Below, in pieces: positions 1-8,665 of a DNA stretch of 64,000 nucleotides (within the stretch, counting starts at the first letter, position 1; every line of letters begins with the position of its first letter). The position numbers and the translations under genes are program-made. The notes under the pieces were generated by a model. That model was not told the origin of the DNA. It saw only the letters and a list, made by a program, of their open reading frames with translations, and did no database searches. This DNA comes from Bacteroidota bacterium (GTDB lineage Bacteria; Bacteroidota; Bacteroidia; Bacteroidales; JACABE01), in the NCBI GenBank assembly GCA_026391675.1, contig JAPLDQ010000005.1:62001-126000 (forward strand). The letters are read 5' to 3'.

Positions 1-36
1 CTTTACGAAATTTTGAGGTAAAAGTTCTGCTATTTT

Positions 37-369
37 TTAAGGCAATTCAATAAAACAGTAATTTCCGCTGAAGAAATAATCCTCATAACCAATATCATAG
101 GCTTCTTTGGTGTTTTTTATCCGGTAAAAGTCAAAATGAAACACACTTTCATCTTCAGCAGTATGGTATTCATTAACAATGGCAAAGGTTGGACTGCAAA
201 CAATATCATCAACATTTAAATAATGACAGATTTCCTTAATCAAAGTAGTTTTGCCAACACCCATATTGCCAAAAAAGGCAAAAATCCTTTCTTCTTTATA
301 AAAACATATAATCTCTTCAGCTAGTTGTGCAAGCTGGTTTTGAGTAATTTTTTGAAAATTCAGACTCAT
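37..369 (-). CDS. tsaE: TsaE, tRNA t6A biosynthesis ATPase, interrupted by an in-frame stop
   Basis: P-loop ATPase that works with TsaB and TsaD to make threonylcarbamoyl-adenosine at position 37 of ANN-decoding tRNAs. The Walker A motif GNMGVGKTT is near residues 34-42, followed by a SPTFAIVNEY segment and HFDFYR, as in the family. The frame stops after FIELP at 110 residues; the family is usually 135-155. Beyond the TAA the same frame reads K-I-A-E-L-L-P-Q-N-F-V-K to the window edge, which is the expected family tail, so one GAA-to-TAA change would explain the stop. The usual Trp of the IEWP motif is Leu here. It lies 43 bp downstream of porX on the same strand. Identification is firm; whether the product works is open. 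Confidence 0.85.
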   Translation of the reverse strand: MSLNFQKITQNQLAQLAEEIICFYKEERIFAFFGNMGVGKTTLIKEICHYLNVDDIVCSPTFAIVNEYHTAEDESVFHFDFYRIKNTKEAYDIGYEDYFFSGNYCFIELP

Positions 370-412
370 TTCTCTTCTTAAGTATTGCTACAAAAGTACG
401 AAATTTAAAAGA

Positions 413-1969
413 TTATTTATTCTTTAAAGTAATTATTGGTATCAACATTTCTTCCATCGAAATTCCACCATGCTGAAAGGTGTTCAGATAATAACTTACA
501 TAATAGTTATAGTTGTTGGGATAGGCAAAAAAATCATTGTTTTTTGAGAAAATATAGGAGGAACTTACATTTAATTTTGGCAGATAAGCATCCTGTGGAT
601 TCTTAATCACAAATACTTCTCTTTCATTATAATCCAGCATTTTGCCAATTTTAAAACGCAGATTGGTATTGGTGGTTTTATCACCTTTAACTTTAATAGG
701 ATTGTTTACTTTAATTGAACCATGATCGGTGGTAATCACAACATTTACATTCTTTCCGCTCAAAAATTTAATAATATCAAACAGTGGAGAATGCTCGAAC
801 CATGATAAAGTTAAGGAACGGTATGCCGGTTCATCATCAGCCAGTTCGCGGATTATATCCATTTCAGTACGGGCATGGGAAAGCATATCCACAAAATTGT
901 AAACAATTACATTCAGTTTGTTCGACATTAAGTTGGGCAGATTATCCACAAGTTTTCTTCCGAAATTAAGATTCAGTACTTTATGATAGGATGTTTTTAT
1001 ATCGATACCAAAACGATGTAAATACTCTTTCAGCAAATCAGGTTCAAACTGGTTTTTTGTTCCTTCTTCGTCTTCATTGAGCCATAGCTGGGGATATTTC
1101 TTTTCTATTTCAGACGGCAATAATCCTGCAAATAATGCATTACGGGCATATTGGGTAACAGAAGGTATTATACTGTAATATATTTCATCTTTTTCAACCC
1201 TTAAATGCTCTTCAATCAATGGTTGTAATGTCTTCCACTGATCGTATCTCAGGTTATCAACTACCAGTAAAAAGCAGGGTTTATCTTCCTTTAACAATGG
1301 GAAAACCTTTTCTTTTAAAATAGTATGCGATTGAATGGGTTTTTCGTTGGTTGAAGTTTTTAACCAATCCACATAATTGCGTTCAATATATTTGCTGAAT
1401 TGCTGGTTGGCTTCATTCTTCTGCATTTTTAGAATTTCGATAATGCCGCTATCCTGTGATTTAACCAGTTCAATTTCCCAATGAACTATCTTTTTATATA
1501 CTTCTATCCATTCTTCAAAATTTAAACGGCCCGAAACATCCATGCTGATTTTGCGGAACTCCTGCTGATAGGAGTGTGAAGCCTTTTCGCTCTGCAGGCG
1601 TTTTGTATCCAGATTTTTCTTTAAACAAAGTAAAATCTGATTCGGATTTACAGGTTTTATGAGGTAATCGGATATTTTAGAACCAATAGCATCTTCCATG
1701 ATGGATTCTTCCTCACTTTTTGTAATCATCACTACAGGAATGTTAGGAACTATATTTTTCATCTGAATCAATGTTTCTATGCCTGATAATCCGGGCATTT
1801 GTTCATCAAGAAAAATAATATCAACATCATTGGATTTTACCAAATCTATAGCTTCGCCGCCACTGTTGGAAGTAATTACATTATAACCTTTTGCGGTTAA
1901 AAATAGTACATGGGGTTTCAATAAATCAATTTCATCATCAGCCCAAAGGATAGTTATGTTATCTGCCAT
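413..1969 (-). CDS. porX: PorX-type response regulator with PglZ domain
   Basis: Two-domain regulator of type IX secretion. Residues 1-120 are a receiver domain: acidic pair in ILWADDE, phosphoacceptor Asp in IIFLDEQMPG, Thr in MITKS and Lys in LIKPVNP. The C-terminal half is a PglZ domain of the alkaline-phosphatase superfamily, with LLVVDNLRYDQW and TTDHGSIK as likely metal-ligand motifs. The length of 518 residues matches PorX. In Porphyromonas gingivalis PorX acts with the PorY kinase and an ECF sigma factor (SigP) to control T9SS genes; this window also has four ECF sigma genes and many T9SS substrates. It is divergent from purD across 168 bp and probably co-transcribed with tsaE. Confidence 0.92.
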   Translation of the reverse strand: MADNITILWADDEIDLLKPHVLFLTAKGYNVITSNSGGEAIDLVKSNDVDIIFLDEQMPGLSGIETLIQMKNIVPNIPVVMITKSEEESIMEDAIGSKISDYLIKPVNPNQILLCLKKNLDTKRLQSEKASHSYQQEFRKISMDVSGRLNFEEWIEVYKKIVHWEIELVKSQDSGIIEILKMQKNEANQQFSKYIERNYVDWLKTSTNEKPIQSHTILKEKVFPLLKEDKPCFLLVVDNLRYDQWKTLQPLIEEHLRVEKDEIYYSIIPSVTQYARNALFAGLLPSEIEKKYPQLWLNEDEEGTKNQFEPDLLKEYLHRFGIDIKTSYHKVLNLNFGRKLVDNLPNLMSNKLNVIVYNFVDMLSHARTEMDIIRELADDEPAYRSLTLSWFEHSPLFDIIKFLSGKNVNVVITTDHGSIKVNNPIKVKGDKTTNTNLRFKIGKMLDYNEREVFVIKNPQDAYLPKLNVSSSYIFSKNNDFFAYPNNYNYYVSYYLNTFQHGGISMEEMLIPIITLKNK

Positions 1970-2137
1970 AGTTTTATTTTTTGTTGTAACTGAACGTGTA
2001 AAAGCGTAAATTGTTATAAGTAATCAAAAACAAAATTACTAAAAAATCTTAATGAGATTTTCCCATAAAGCGATGAAGGCGAAAAGATTTTCAAAAAATA
2101 AAGCATAAAATTTCGTTATTTTGCAAAAAAACAAAAT

Positions 2138-3415
2138 ATGAATATTCTTCTTTTAGGTTCCGGTGGCAGAGAACATGCACTGGCATGGAAAATAAAACAA
2201 AGCAAAAAATCAGGTAATCTTTATATTGCACCGGGAAATGCCGGCACTGCTCTGTGCGGTACCAATATTGCCATTGATACGGTAGATTTTAAAAAAATTA
2301 AATCTTTTGTATTGGAAAATAAAATTGAGATGGTTGTTGTTGGGCCTGAAACGCCATTGGTGGAAGGCATCCATGATTATTTTCTTGAAGATGCAGAATT
2401 ACATCATATTCCTGTGATAGGCCCGCAGAAAGCAGGGGCTATGCTCGAAGGCAGTAAGGATTTTTCCAAGAAATTCATGCAAAGGCATGGTATTCCTACT
2501 GCTGCATATAAGACTTTTACCAAAAACGAACTGCGTGATGGTGTTATTTTTATAAATTCACTTGAACCGCCTTATGTACTTAAAGCTGATGGACTGGCTG
2601 CCGGCAAGGGTGTAATCATTACCGAAAATCAGGGTGAAGCCGTTCAGGTTCTTAACTATATGCTGGCTGACGCAATGTTTGGCGAAGCTTCCTCAAAAGT
2701 AGTAATTGAAGAATATTTAAGTGGGATTGAACTATCTGTATTTGTTGCTACTGACGGAGATTCATATAAATTATTGCCTGTTGCCAAAGATTACAAACGA
2801 ATAGGAGAGGGCGATTCGGGTCCCAATACCGGTGGTATGGGTTCGGTAAGTCATGTTCCTTTTGCTGACAAGACCTTTATGCAAAAGGTAGAACAGAAGG
2901 TAGTAATCCCTACTATTAACGGTTTAAAGAAAGATAATATCCCTTATAAAGGTTTTATTTTTATTGGTTTGATGAATGTAAAGGGCGAGCCTTATGTAAT
3001 TGAATACAATGCGCGTTTAGGTGATCCTGAAACCGAGTCCGTTATACCCCGCATAAAATCGGATATCATCGATTTATTTGAAGGTATTGCTAATGGCAAT
3101 CTGAAAGAAAAGAAAATTGAATTTGATGAAAGAACTGCTGTATGTATTATGTTGGTTGCAAAGGGCTATCCTGACAGCTACGAAAAAGGGAAACTGATTA
3201 AAAATCTGGATAAAGTAACGGATAGTATGGTGTTTCATGCCGGAACTAAAACTGATGCAAACGGTAATACCATATCAAACGGGGGAAGGGTAATAGCCAT
3301 AACTTCATTTGGTAAGAATATTGAAGAAGCAAAGGCAATTTCATTAAAAAATGCTGAAATCATCGACTTTGAAGGGAAATATTACAGGAAAGATATTGGG
3401 AAGGATTTACTTTAA
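2138..3415 (+). CDS. purD: Phosphoribosylamine--glycine ligase
   Basis: ATP-grasp enzyme that joins glycine to 5-phosphoribosylamine in purine synthesis. The N-terminus LLLGSGGREHALAW is the typical PurD nucleotide-fold opening. The ATP-grasp core contains LKADGLAAGKGV and the GPNTGGMGSVS loop, and EYNARLGDPETE is the metal-binding segment. The 425 residues are normal for the family. The start follows an AT-rich leader with a TATTTTG element at 2117-2123 that may be the -7 box of its promoter. It stands alone on its strand. The end is followed at once by a 9-bp tandem array. Confidence 0.97.
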   Translation: MNILLLGSGGREHALAWKIKQSKKSGNLYIAPGNAGTALCGTNIAIDTVDFKKIKSFVLENKIEMVVVGPETPLVEGIHDYFLEDAELHHIPVIGPQKAGAMLEGSKDFSKKFMQRHGIPTAAYKTFTKNELRDGVIFINSLEPPYVLKADGLAAGKGVIITENQGEAVQVLNYMLADAMFGEASSKVVIEEYLSGIELSVFVATDGDSYKLLPVAKDYKRIGEGDSGPNTGGMGSVSHVPFADKTFMQKVEQKVVIPTINGLKKDNIPYKGFIFIGLMNVKGEPYVIEYNARLGDPETESVIPRIKSDIIDLFEGIANGNLKEKKIEFDERTAVCIMLVAKGYPDSYEKGKLIKNLDKVTDSMVFHAGTKTDANGNTISNGGRVIAITSFGKNIEEAKAISLKNAEIIDFEGKYYRKDIGKDLL

Positions 3416-3418
3416 AAA

Positions 3419-3454
3419 AGTACCTAGAGTACTTAAAGTACTTGGAGTGTTGGA
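3419..3454. repeat. Four 9-bp tandem units, AGTACTTAA type
   Basis: Four consecutive 9-mers (AGTACCTAG, AGTACTTAA, AGTACTTGG, AGTGTTGGA) directly after purD. A related AAGTACTTT array is at 54321-54356, after yebC. Confidence 0.75.
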
Positions 3455-3458
3455 CACT

Positions 3459-3527
3459 GAGCGAAATCGAAGTGTCAGTGCTTGTGATTTCGACTACGCT
3501 CAAACACCATGGAGCGAAGTCGATGTG
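3459..3527. repeat. Three copies of a GAGCGAARTCGAAGTG-like motif, one inverted
   Basis: Related 16-mers sit at 3459-3474 (+), 3486-3501 (inverted) and 3512-3527 (+). The first two can form a hairpin. The sequence resembles a dispersed palindromic repeat of the form CTTCGACTACGCTC that I recall from Bacteroidota genomes. It may also act as a terminator-like structure after purD. Confidence 0.6.
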
Positions 3528-3578
3528 TTCCGGATCAATAATTTATAATTCATAACTTATAACGTATAACTAAAAACC

Positions 3579-4436
3579 GTGTTCTATTTAACGCTTGTCA
3601 TACTTACTTCTACTTCGATACTGGTTTTGTTTAAGCTGTTTCCGAAGTATGACATTCATATATTGCAGGCTATAGTGGTAAACTATATAACTGCAGCTGT
3701 GCTGGGCTTTGCCATTCAATGGAATTCATTCAGTGTTGATACGGTTATTCACGAAGACTGGTTTGTATATGCCATTGTAATCGGATGTATCTTTATACTT
3801 ACCTTTCAGGTGTTTGCCTATTCATCGCAAACAGTTGGAGTTGCCATTACTGCTATCTCCAGTAAGATTTCAGTAGTTATTCCGGTTTTTATGGGAGCTT
3901 TTCTTTATGTAAACGAAAGTTTAAGCTTTTTAAAGATATTAGGTCTGGTTTTTGCCATCATTTCATTCCTGCTGGTATTCAATAACAATGCCAATTTTAA
4001 GATCAATCCCCGTTTTATCTTTCTGCCTGTATTACTTTTTGTGGTTAATGGCCTTAACGATGCCATGCAGACCTATGTGCAGCGTAAGTTCGACGGTTTT
4101 AATTCTATGCTCTTTGTTAGTTGTATTTTCTTCTTTTCACTGCTTGTTGGGGTAATCTGGTTAATTATTAATTATTTCAGACTGAAACAAAAATTATTGG
4201 GGCGAAATATAATAGCCGGCATCCTGCTGGGAATATTGAATTTTGTATCCACTTTTTATTTTTTCAAAGGAGTGGCAGTGGTGGAAAGCGCAGTGTTTTT
4301 CCCTGTGTTGAATACAGGCGTGGTAAGTTTATCCGCGATTACAGGCTTTTTTGTGTTTAAGGAAAAGTTTAATTTAATCAACTGGATAGGGATATTGGTG
4401 GCTATTGGGACTATTATATTTATTGCGTGGATATGA
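3579..4436 (+). CDS. EamA/DMT-superfamily permease
   Basis: Inner-membrane protein of 285 residues with about ten hydrophobic helices, the size and layout of drug/metabolite transporters with two EamA repeats. Supporting segments are FIGCIFILTFQVFAYSSQTVGVAIT in the first half and GVAVVESAVFFPVLNTGVVSLSAI in the second, the usual conserved helix around the inner gate. The start is GTG at 3579. The substrate cannot be told from sequence. It stands alone between two repeat tracts. Confidence 0.8.
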   Translation: MFYLTLVILTSTSILVLFKLFPKYDIHILQAIVVNYITAAVLGFAIQWNSFSVDTVIHEDWFVYAIVIGCIFILTFQVFAYSSQTVGVAITAISSKISVVIPVFMGAFLYVNESLSFLKILGLVFAIISFLLVFNNNANFKINPRFIFLPVLLFVVNGLNDAMQTYVQRKFDGFNSMLFVSCIFFFSLLVGVIWLIINYFRLKQKLLGRNIIAGILLGILNFVSTFYFFKGVAVVESAVFFPVLNTGVVSLSAITGFFVFKEKFNLINWIGILVAIGTIIFIAWI

Positions 4437-4454
4437 AATTAGGCAATAGGCATT

Positions 4455-4517
4455 AGTAAACAGTAAGCAGTAAGCAGTAAACAGTAAACAGTAAACAGTA
4501 AACAGTAAACAGTAAAT
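4455..4517. repeat. Nine 7-bp tandem units (AGTAAAC)
   Basis: Nine consecutive 7-mers: AGTAAAC six times, AGTAAGC twice and a final AGTAAAT. It lies in the gap between the DMT permease and the YigZ-like gene. Confidence 0.9.
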
Positions 4518-4563
4518 AAGATATAAGAGTTAGGAAAGAAGTTTGATATGAGTTTTTCCTAAT

Positions 4564-4593
4564 AGTCTAACAGTCTACAGTCTAATAGCCTAT
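4564..4593. repeat. AGTCTAA-type tandem units
   Basis: Units AGTCTAAC, AGTCTAC, AGTCTAAT and AGCCTATT follow each other. This is a second short array in the same gap, with a different unit that also starts AGT. Confidence 0.65.
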
Positions 4594-4620
4594 TTAAAAA
4601 CGATAAACCTAAATAAAAAG

Positions 4621-5235
4621 ATGTTATTCGAAGATACATACAAAACCATAAAACTACGTTCCGAAGGGATTTATAAGGAAAAAGGCAGTAAGTTTATTGC
4701 CATTGCCCTGCCTGTTTGCAGCGAGAATGATGTTAAGGAAGCATTGGCGCTGCTGCGGAAAGAATTTTATGATGCCCGCCACCATTGCTATGCTTATATA
4801 CTGGGTTTTGATAAATCTGCCTACCGCATCAATGATGACGGAGAACCATCCGGTACTGCCGGCCGTCCGATACACGGGCAACTGATGTCCAAAGATCTTA
4901 CCAATACACTGGTTGTGGTGGTCCGTTATTTCGGGGGTACCAAACTGGGTGTAAGTGGCTTGATCAATGCTTATAAAACAGCCACCAAAGAAGCGCTGGA
5001 ATCAGCTGAGATTATCGAAAAGATAGTTTGTGATATTTATGAAATCAGTTTTGATTACCTGCAGATGAATGATGTAATGAAACTGCTGAAAGATGAAAAC
5101 CTGCATCAGTTTGAGCAGGCATTTGAAACAGCCTGCAGTCTTAAGTTTACCGTTCGTAAAAACAACAGCGATCGCCTTTATGAAGCCTTTCGTAAGATAG
5201 AGGGTTTAAAGATTAAGTTTCTGAGGACGGAATAA
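4621..5235 (+). CDS. YigZ/IMPACT family protein
   Basis: Protein of 204 residues matching the UPF0029/IMPACT fold. The N-terminal domain has EKGSKFIAIA, the RHHCYAY segment, the DDGEPSGTAGRPI loop and VVVRYFGGTKLGVSGLI, all family signatures. A C-terminal alpha/beta domain of about 70 residues follows. Members have been linked to ribosome or translation regulation, but the bacterial function is not settled. It is a single gene without an obvious operon partner. Confidence 0.9.
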   Translation: MLFEDTYKTIKLRSEGIYKEKGSKFIAIALPVCSENDVKEALALLRKEFYDARHHCYAYILGFDKSAYRINDDGEPSGTAGRPIHGQLMSKDLTNTLVVVVRYFGGTKLGVSGLINAYKTATKEALESAEIIEKIVCDIYEISFDYLQMNDVMKLLKDENLHQFEQAFETACSLKFTVRKNNSDRLYEAFRKIEGLKIKFLRTE

Positions 5236-5292
5236 TCATTGCTATCGCTATTTTATTAATTATATAATTTTTTTTGTATTTTTGATGCTATC

Positions 5293-5355
5293 TTTCGGTG
5301 GACAGTATAGACCATTTTGACAGATTGTCAATACTGTCACTAAGGTCAACCGAAA
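5293..5355. promoter_or_regulatory. Nested inverted-repeat leader upstream of the four-helix gene
   Basis: Three concentric pairs of arms: TTTCGGT/ACCGAAA (5293-5299, 5349-5355), GACAGTAT/ATACTGTC (5301-5308, 5331-5338) and TTGACA/TGTCAA (5317-5322, 5326-5331). A TATTTTTG box, a fit to the Bacteroidota -7 element, is at 5277-5284, so the structure would lie in the transcribed leader of the gene at 5380. Confidence 0.7.
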
Positions 5356-5379
5356 TAACTACAAACAACTAAAACAACT

Positions 5380-5952
5380 ATGGATAAAGAATACAACAAA
5401 CATGGGTTTATCCCTAAACACGGTGGTTACGAGAAACTGATTACCTACCAGAAATCTGAAATAATTTATGATGGCACGTATTACTTTTGTAAAAAGTACT
5501 TAAGCCCTTATGACCGTACTGTCGATCAAATGATACAGGCAGCCCGTTCGGGTAAGCAGAATATTGCCGAAGGCAGTATGGCCTCAGGAACTTCTAAGGA
5601 AACAGAAATAAAACTTACCAATGTAGCCCGTGCTTCACTTGAAGAGTTATTGATAGATTACAAAGATTTTTTACGCACCCGTAAACTGAATTTCTGGGAT
5701 AAAAAGCATCCCTATTATTCAAAATTATCTGAATTACATACCAGGCATGAAAGTAAATACTCAACTTATAAAAAAGGGATAGAAAGTAAAGATGCTGAAG
5801 TTGCAGCCAACGTTTTAATAAGTCTGATTAATATAACTTCTTATTTGCTTGCACAACAAATAAAAGAACTTGAAAAAGCTTTTCTTATGGAAGGTGGTTT
5901 ACGTGAACGGATGTCACAGGCAAGAATTAATATCAGAAAGAATCAGATTTAA
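5380..5952 (+). CDS. Four-helix-bundle protein with suffix domain
   Basis: Protein of 190 residues resembling the S23/avd-like four-helix-bundle family, the type with an N-terminal extension and a longer C-terminal 'suffix'. The segment MIQAARSGKQNIAEGSMASGT is the conserved core, followed by NVARASLEELLIDYKDFLR. Small relatives are encoded in 23S rRNA intervening sequences or serve diversity-generating retroelements, but there is no rRNA or reverse transcriptase here. It is preceded by a leader that could fold into a long nested stem. The function is unknown; a nucleic-acid partner is an inference. Confidence 0.8.
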   Translation: MDKEYNKHGFIPKHGGYEKLITYQKSEIIYDGTYYFCKKYLSPYDRTVDQMIQAARSGKQNIAEGSMASGTSKETEIKLTNVARASLEELLIDYKDFLRTRKLNFWDKKHPYYSKLSELHTRHESKYSTYKKGIESKDAEVAANVLISLINITSYLLAQQIKELEKAFLMEGGLRERMSQARINIRKNQI

Positions 5953-5996
5953 TAATGATAAATGTCAGATTGTTTCTAATAAAAACAAGAATAACC

Positions 5997-7895
5997 TTAT
6001 TCCTCTGCCACAGCGCCGCCTTTAAACAATAAGGCTTTGTATTTTAAGGAAGGAGAAGGAATAAACTCACCCAATCCCAGTTTAGCCCATTTTTCATCCA
6101 CGGCTTTAATAGTTTCATCGTCCACCACTACCACATTGGGCCAGGGGCGTTTAAAATCATCAAAGGCTAATGTCTTTCTTGTACCATCTATTACCAAACA
6201 TTCGTATTTACTGCCGTCTTCATTGAGCGGAATAAATGCATCGCGGTCAGGGTCGATGTTATTGGCAAACAACCATACTACATCCTTAATATCTGCAGCT
6301 TTTACATTTTCATCCATCCATAATATGGCTTTGTAATGACTGACTAGCCCTTCTTCAAGCAATTGAACGGTTAATTTACGGATAACGCCCTTTCTTTTCT
6401 TTTCCACAAAGAGGAGTAAGAAGGGAAGTCCGGCATCATCCATGCGTTTTATGGCTTTTATTTCGGGGAATAACTGCAAAATATTAGCTTCCTTAAGTTT
6501 AGGCAATGGTATTTTAGCTGCATCTGTATACTTTTCTTCAGCTGATTTAAAAGTAGCATCAATTCCCAGTTTGCTTCCATAGGCAAAGCGGCTGCTCGAA
6601 TGATCCAGTACATCTACCGGTCCTTTGGAGAAATGGATATCCAACGTTGGCATTACATTATCAGCCACAGCCATAATAACTTCTGTATAATTCTGAATAT
6701 TAATATCACCATCAACCACAATAAGTATTTTGTTGAACATCATTTGTCCGGCACCCCATAAGGCATTCATCACCTTGGCGGCATGTCCGGGATAATCTTT
6801 CTTTATCTTTACGATTACGATATTGTGGAAGACGCCTTCTACCGGCATCACCATATCGATAATTTCAGGCAACATCGCCATGCGTATGGGTGTGAGGAAT
6901 ATTCTTTCAGTAGCTTTGCCGATATAGGCATCTTCCTGAGGAGGTATGCCTACTATGGTTGCTGGATAAACCGCATCCCTGCGGTGGGTGATACAGGTAA
7001 TGTGAAACTTTGGATAATAATCCTGCAAGGAATAATAACCGGTATGGTCGCCGAAAGGACCTTCGATGACAAGCTCTTCCATCGGGTCAACATAGCCTTC
7101 AATCACAAAATCTGCATCAGCAGGCACTTCTAAATCGTTGGTGATACATTTTACCAGTTCCACCTTTTGTTTGCGCAGAAAGCCTGCCAGCATATATTCA
7201 TCCACATTGTCAGGCAGAGGAGCAGTGGCGGCATAGGTATAGGCAGGATCACCGCCCAACACTACACTAACCGGCATGCGTTGCCCCAATTTCTTGTATT
7301 CGTGGTAATGACGGGCAGAATTCTTATGCAGATGCCAGTGCATTCCTGTAGTTTCTTTATCAAAGACCTGCATACGGTACATTCCAACGTTTCGTTTTCC
7401 GGTTAATGGATCTTTAGTATTCACAACGGGCAGGGTAATAAAAGGGCCACCATCGTGTATCCAGCATTTGAGTACCGGCAACAGGGATAAATCAGGATTT
7501 TCTATAATTTGCTGCTGGCATTCGCCTTTTCCTTTGCGTGATTTGGGCATCCATGAAGCAATATTGCTGAGCATGGGCAGCATCCGCAGTTTATCCGTAA
7601 ACGAAGCAGGGGAGGAGGTAAGCTGAATAAATATTTTTTCGATTTCACCACCGATTTCATCCAGCTTTTGCACACCCAATGCCATGCACATTCTTTTATA
7701 AGTACCCATTGAATTGATAAGGACAGGAAAGGCTGTGCCGGTATTTTCAAACAATAAAGCCTTACCACCGGCTTTCGAAATCCTGTCGGCTATTTCTGCA
7801 ATTTCAAGTTCAGGTGAAACAAATTCCTTAATGCGGATCAATTCTCCGGCATCTTCCAGTGTTTGTATAAAATGGGATAGATTTTTAAAAGCCAT
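5997..7895 (-). CDS. UbiD-family decarboxylase (menaquinone type)
   Basis: Prenylated-FMN-dependent decarboxylase of 632 residues, the length of the long UbiD branch often assigned to menaquinone synthesis in Bacteroidota. Visible family segments: the opening LSHFIQTLEDAGELIRIKEFVSPELEIAEI, the GMYRMQVFDKETTGMHWHLHKNSARH region, the GPFGDHTGYYSLQDYYP metal/cofactor segment, and DHSSSRFAYGSKLGIDATFK near the C-terminus. No ubiX/flavin prenyltransferase gene is next to it. The exact substrate is inferred. Confidence 0.88.
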   Translation of the reverse strand: MAFKNLSHFIQTLEDAGELIRIKEFVSPELEIAEIADRISKAGGKALLFENTGTAFPVLINSMGTYKRMCMALGVQKLDEIGGEIEKIFIQLTSSPASFTDKLRMLPMLSNIASWMPKSRKGKGECQQQIIENPDLSLLPVLKCWIHDGGPFITLPVVNTKDPLTGKRNVGMYRMQVFDKETTGMHWHLHKNSARHYHEYKKLGQRMPVSVVLGGDPAYTYAATAPLPDNVDEYMLAGFLRKQKVELVKCITNDLEVPADADFVIEGYVDPMEELVIEGPFGDHTGYYSLQDYYPKFHITCITHRRDAVYPATIVGIPPQEDAYIGKATERIFLTPIRMAMLPEIIDMVMPVEGVFHNIVIVKIKKDYPGHAAKVMNALWGAGQMMFNKILIVVDGDINIQNYTEVIMAVADNVMPTLDIHFSKGPVDVLDHSSSRFAYGSKLGIDATFKSAEEKYTDAAKIPLPKLKEANILQLFPEIKAIKRMDDAGLPFLLLFVEKKRKGVIRKLTVQLLEEGLVSHYKAILWMDENVKAADIKDVVWLFANNIDPDRDAFIPLNEDGSKYECLVIDGTRKTLAFDDFKRPWPNVVVVDDETIKAVDEKWAKLGLGEFIPSPSLKYKALLFKGGAVAEE

Positions 7896-7906
7896 AAATC
7901 AGTTGA

Positions 7907-7994
7907 AAGTAATAAAGTAAAAAGTTTGTAAAGTTCGGGGAATTATACAAGAAATTTGTTAAACTCTTAATTCCTATTTCCTAATTCCTATTTG
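7907..7994. repeat. Two short tandem tracts between ubiD-like and LEA-like genes
   Basis: 7907-7937 holds AGT-headed units of 7-9 bp (AGTAATAA, AGTAAAA, AGTTTGTAA, AGTTC). 7966-7994 holds 7-bp units alternating CTAATTC and CTATTTC. Confidence 0.6.
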
Positions 7995-7999
7995 ATTTT

Positions 8000-8590
8000 T
8001 TATTTTCCGAATTCAGTTCTGATGGTAATATAATCAGGATAAGGAACAGTTGTGTTACCAATTAATATAGAAGGTTTTGCCTTAAGGGCAATACGGCTGG
8101 GCCTGTTACCTTCGCCGGCAAGATTCAGTCCGAAGTTGGTTACAGCTTCTGCTGATTTGCCTGTAAGTACTTTTCTAAGGTCGCAGCCAATGGTAACTGG
8201 CATCATAGCCGTCTGGTTATTGGGCAATACCTCTATGCGCTGGTCTATCCTGCCGCTGGTCATTTCAATATCGTCGATGAGTAAAATCCATTCCATACCA
8301 TTCATTACAGCAGCTTTATTGTTTGGATTTCTTACTTCAACATTCAGGGTTAATTCCAAAGGCAATTTGTTTGAAGCAATCGCAGCTGTAATTTTTGCTG
8401 CATCAAAAAAATTTAAATCTGATATTTTCTGAGCTTTCTGCACATTAACACCGGCCAGGCTGATGTTATCCGAAGATTTCAGACGGAAATCGCATTTGGT
8501 AAAGTTATACAGGCTGGAAGCTTCTTTTAATACATCACAGGCTGATAGTGATACTACAAGGATAAGTATTGTAAGTTTAATTTTATTCAT
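8000..8590 (-). CDS. LEA-like lipoprotein
   Basis: Lipoprotein of 196 residues. The N-terminus ends in the lipobox LSAC with Cys18, so it should be lipid-anchored. The mature part resembles the LEA14/WHy-type beta-sandwich: LAGVNVQKAQKISDLNFFDA and LELTLNVEVRNPNNKAAVMNGMEWILLIDD. The function is not known in bacteria; a role in envelope stress is often suggested for the family. It lies upstream of the UbiD gene on the same strand, with a 104-bp gap. Confidence 0.75.
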   Translation of the reverse strand: MNKIKLTILILVVSLSACDVLKEASSLYNFTKCDFRLKSSDNISLAGVNVQKAQKISDLNFFDAAKITAAIASNKLPLELTLNVEVRNPNNKAAVMNGMEWILLIDDIEMTSGRIDQRIEVLPNNQTAMMPVTIGCDLRKVLTGKSAEAVTNFGLNLAGEGNRPSRIALKAKPSILIGNTTVPYPDYITIRTEFGK

Positions 8591-8665
8591 GGGATTTGTT
8601 TTTTTGATTTTAAAAACGATGATCTTAAGTATTTAGTACAAAAGTAAAAAATATTCTCTTAGGAA

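Noticed and set aside
37-369. The in-frame TAA in tsaE as a sign of a changed genetic code
   Set aside because: TAA ends many intact genes here (for example purD, tsaE-neighbour porX and lpxB-cluster genes use TAA, TAG or TGA normally), so recoding is not supported.
4455-4517. Nine-unit 7-bp array as a CRISPR
   Set aside because: There are no spacers between units and the unit is far too short; no cas genes are in the window.
6037-7406. Open frames on the plus strand opposite the UbiD gene
   Set aside because: They are antisense to a clear conserved gene and have no recognisable protein features.
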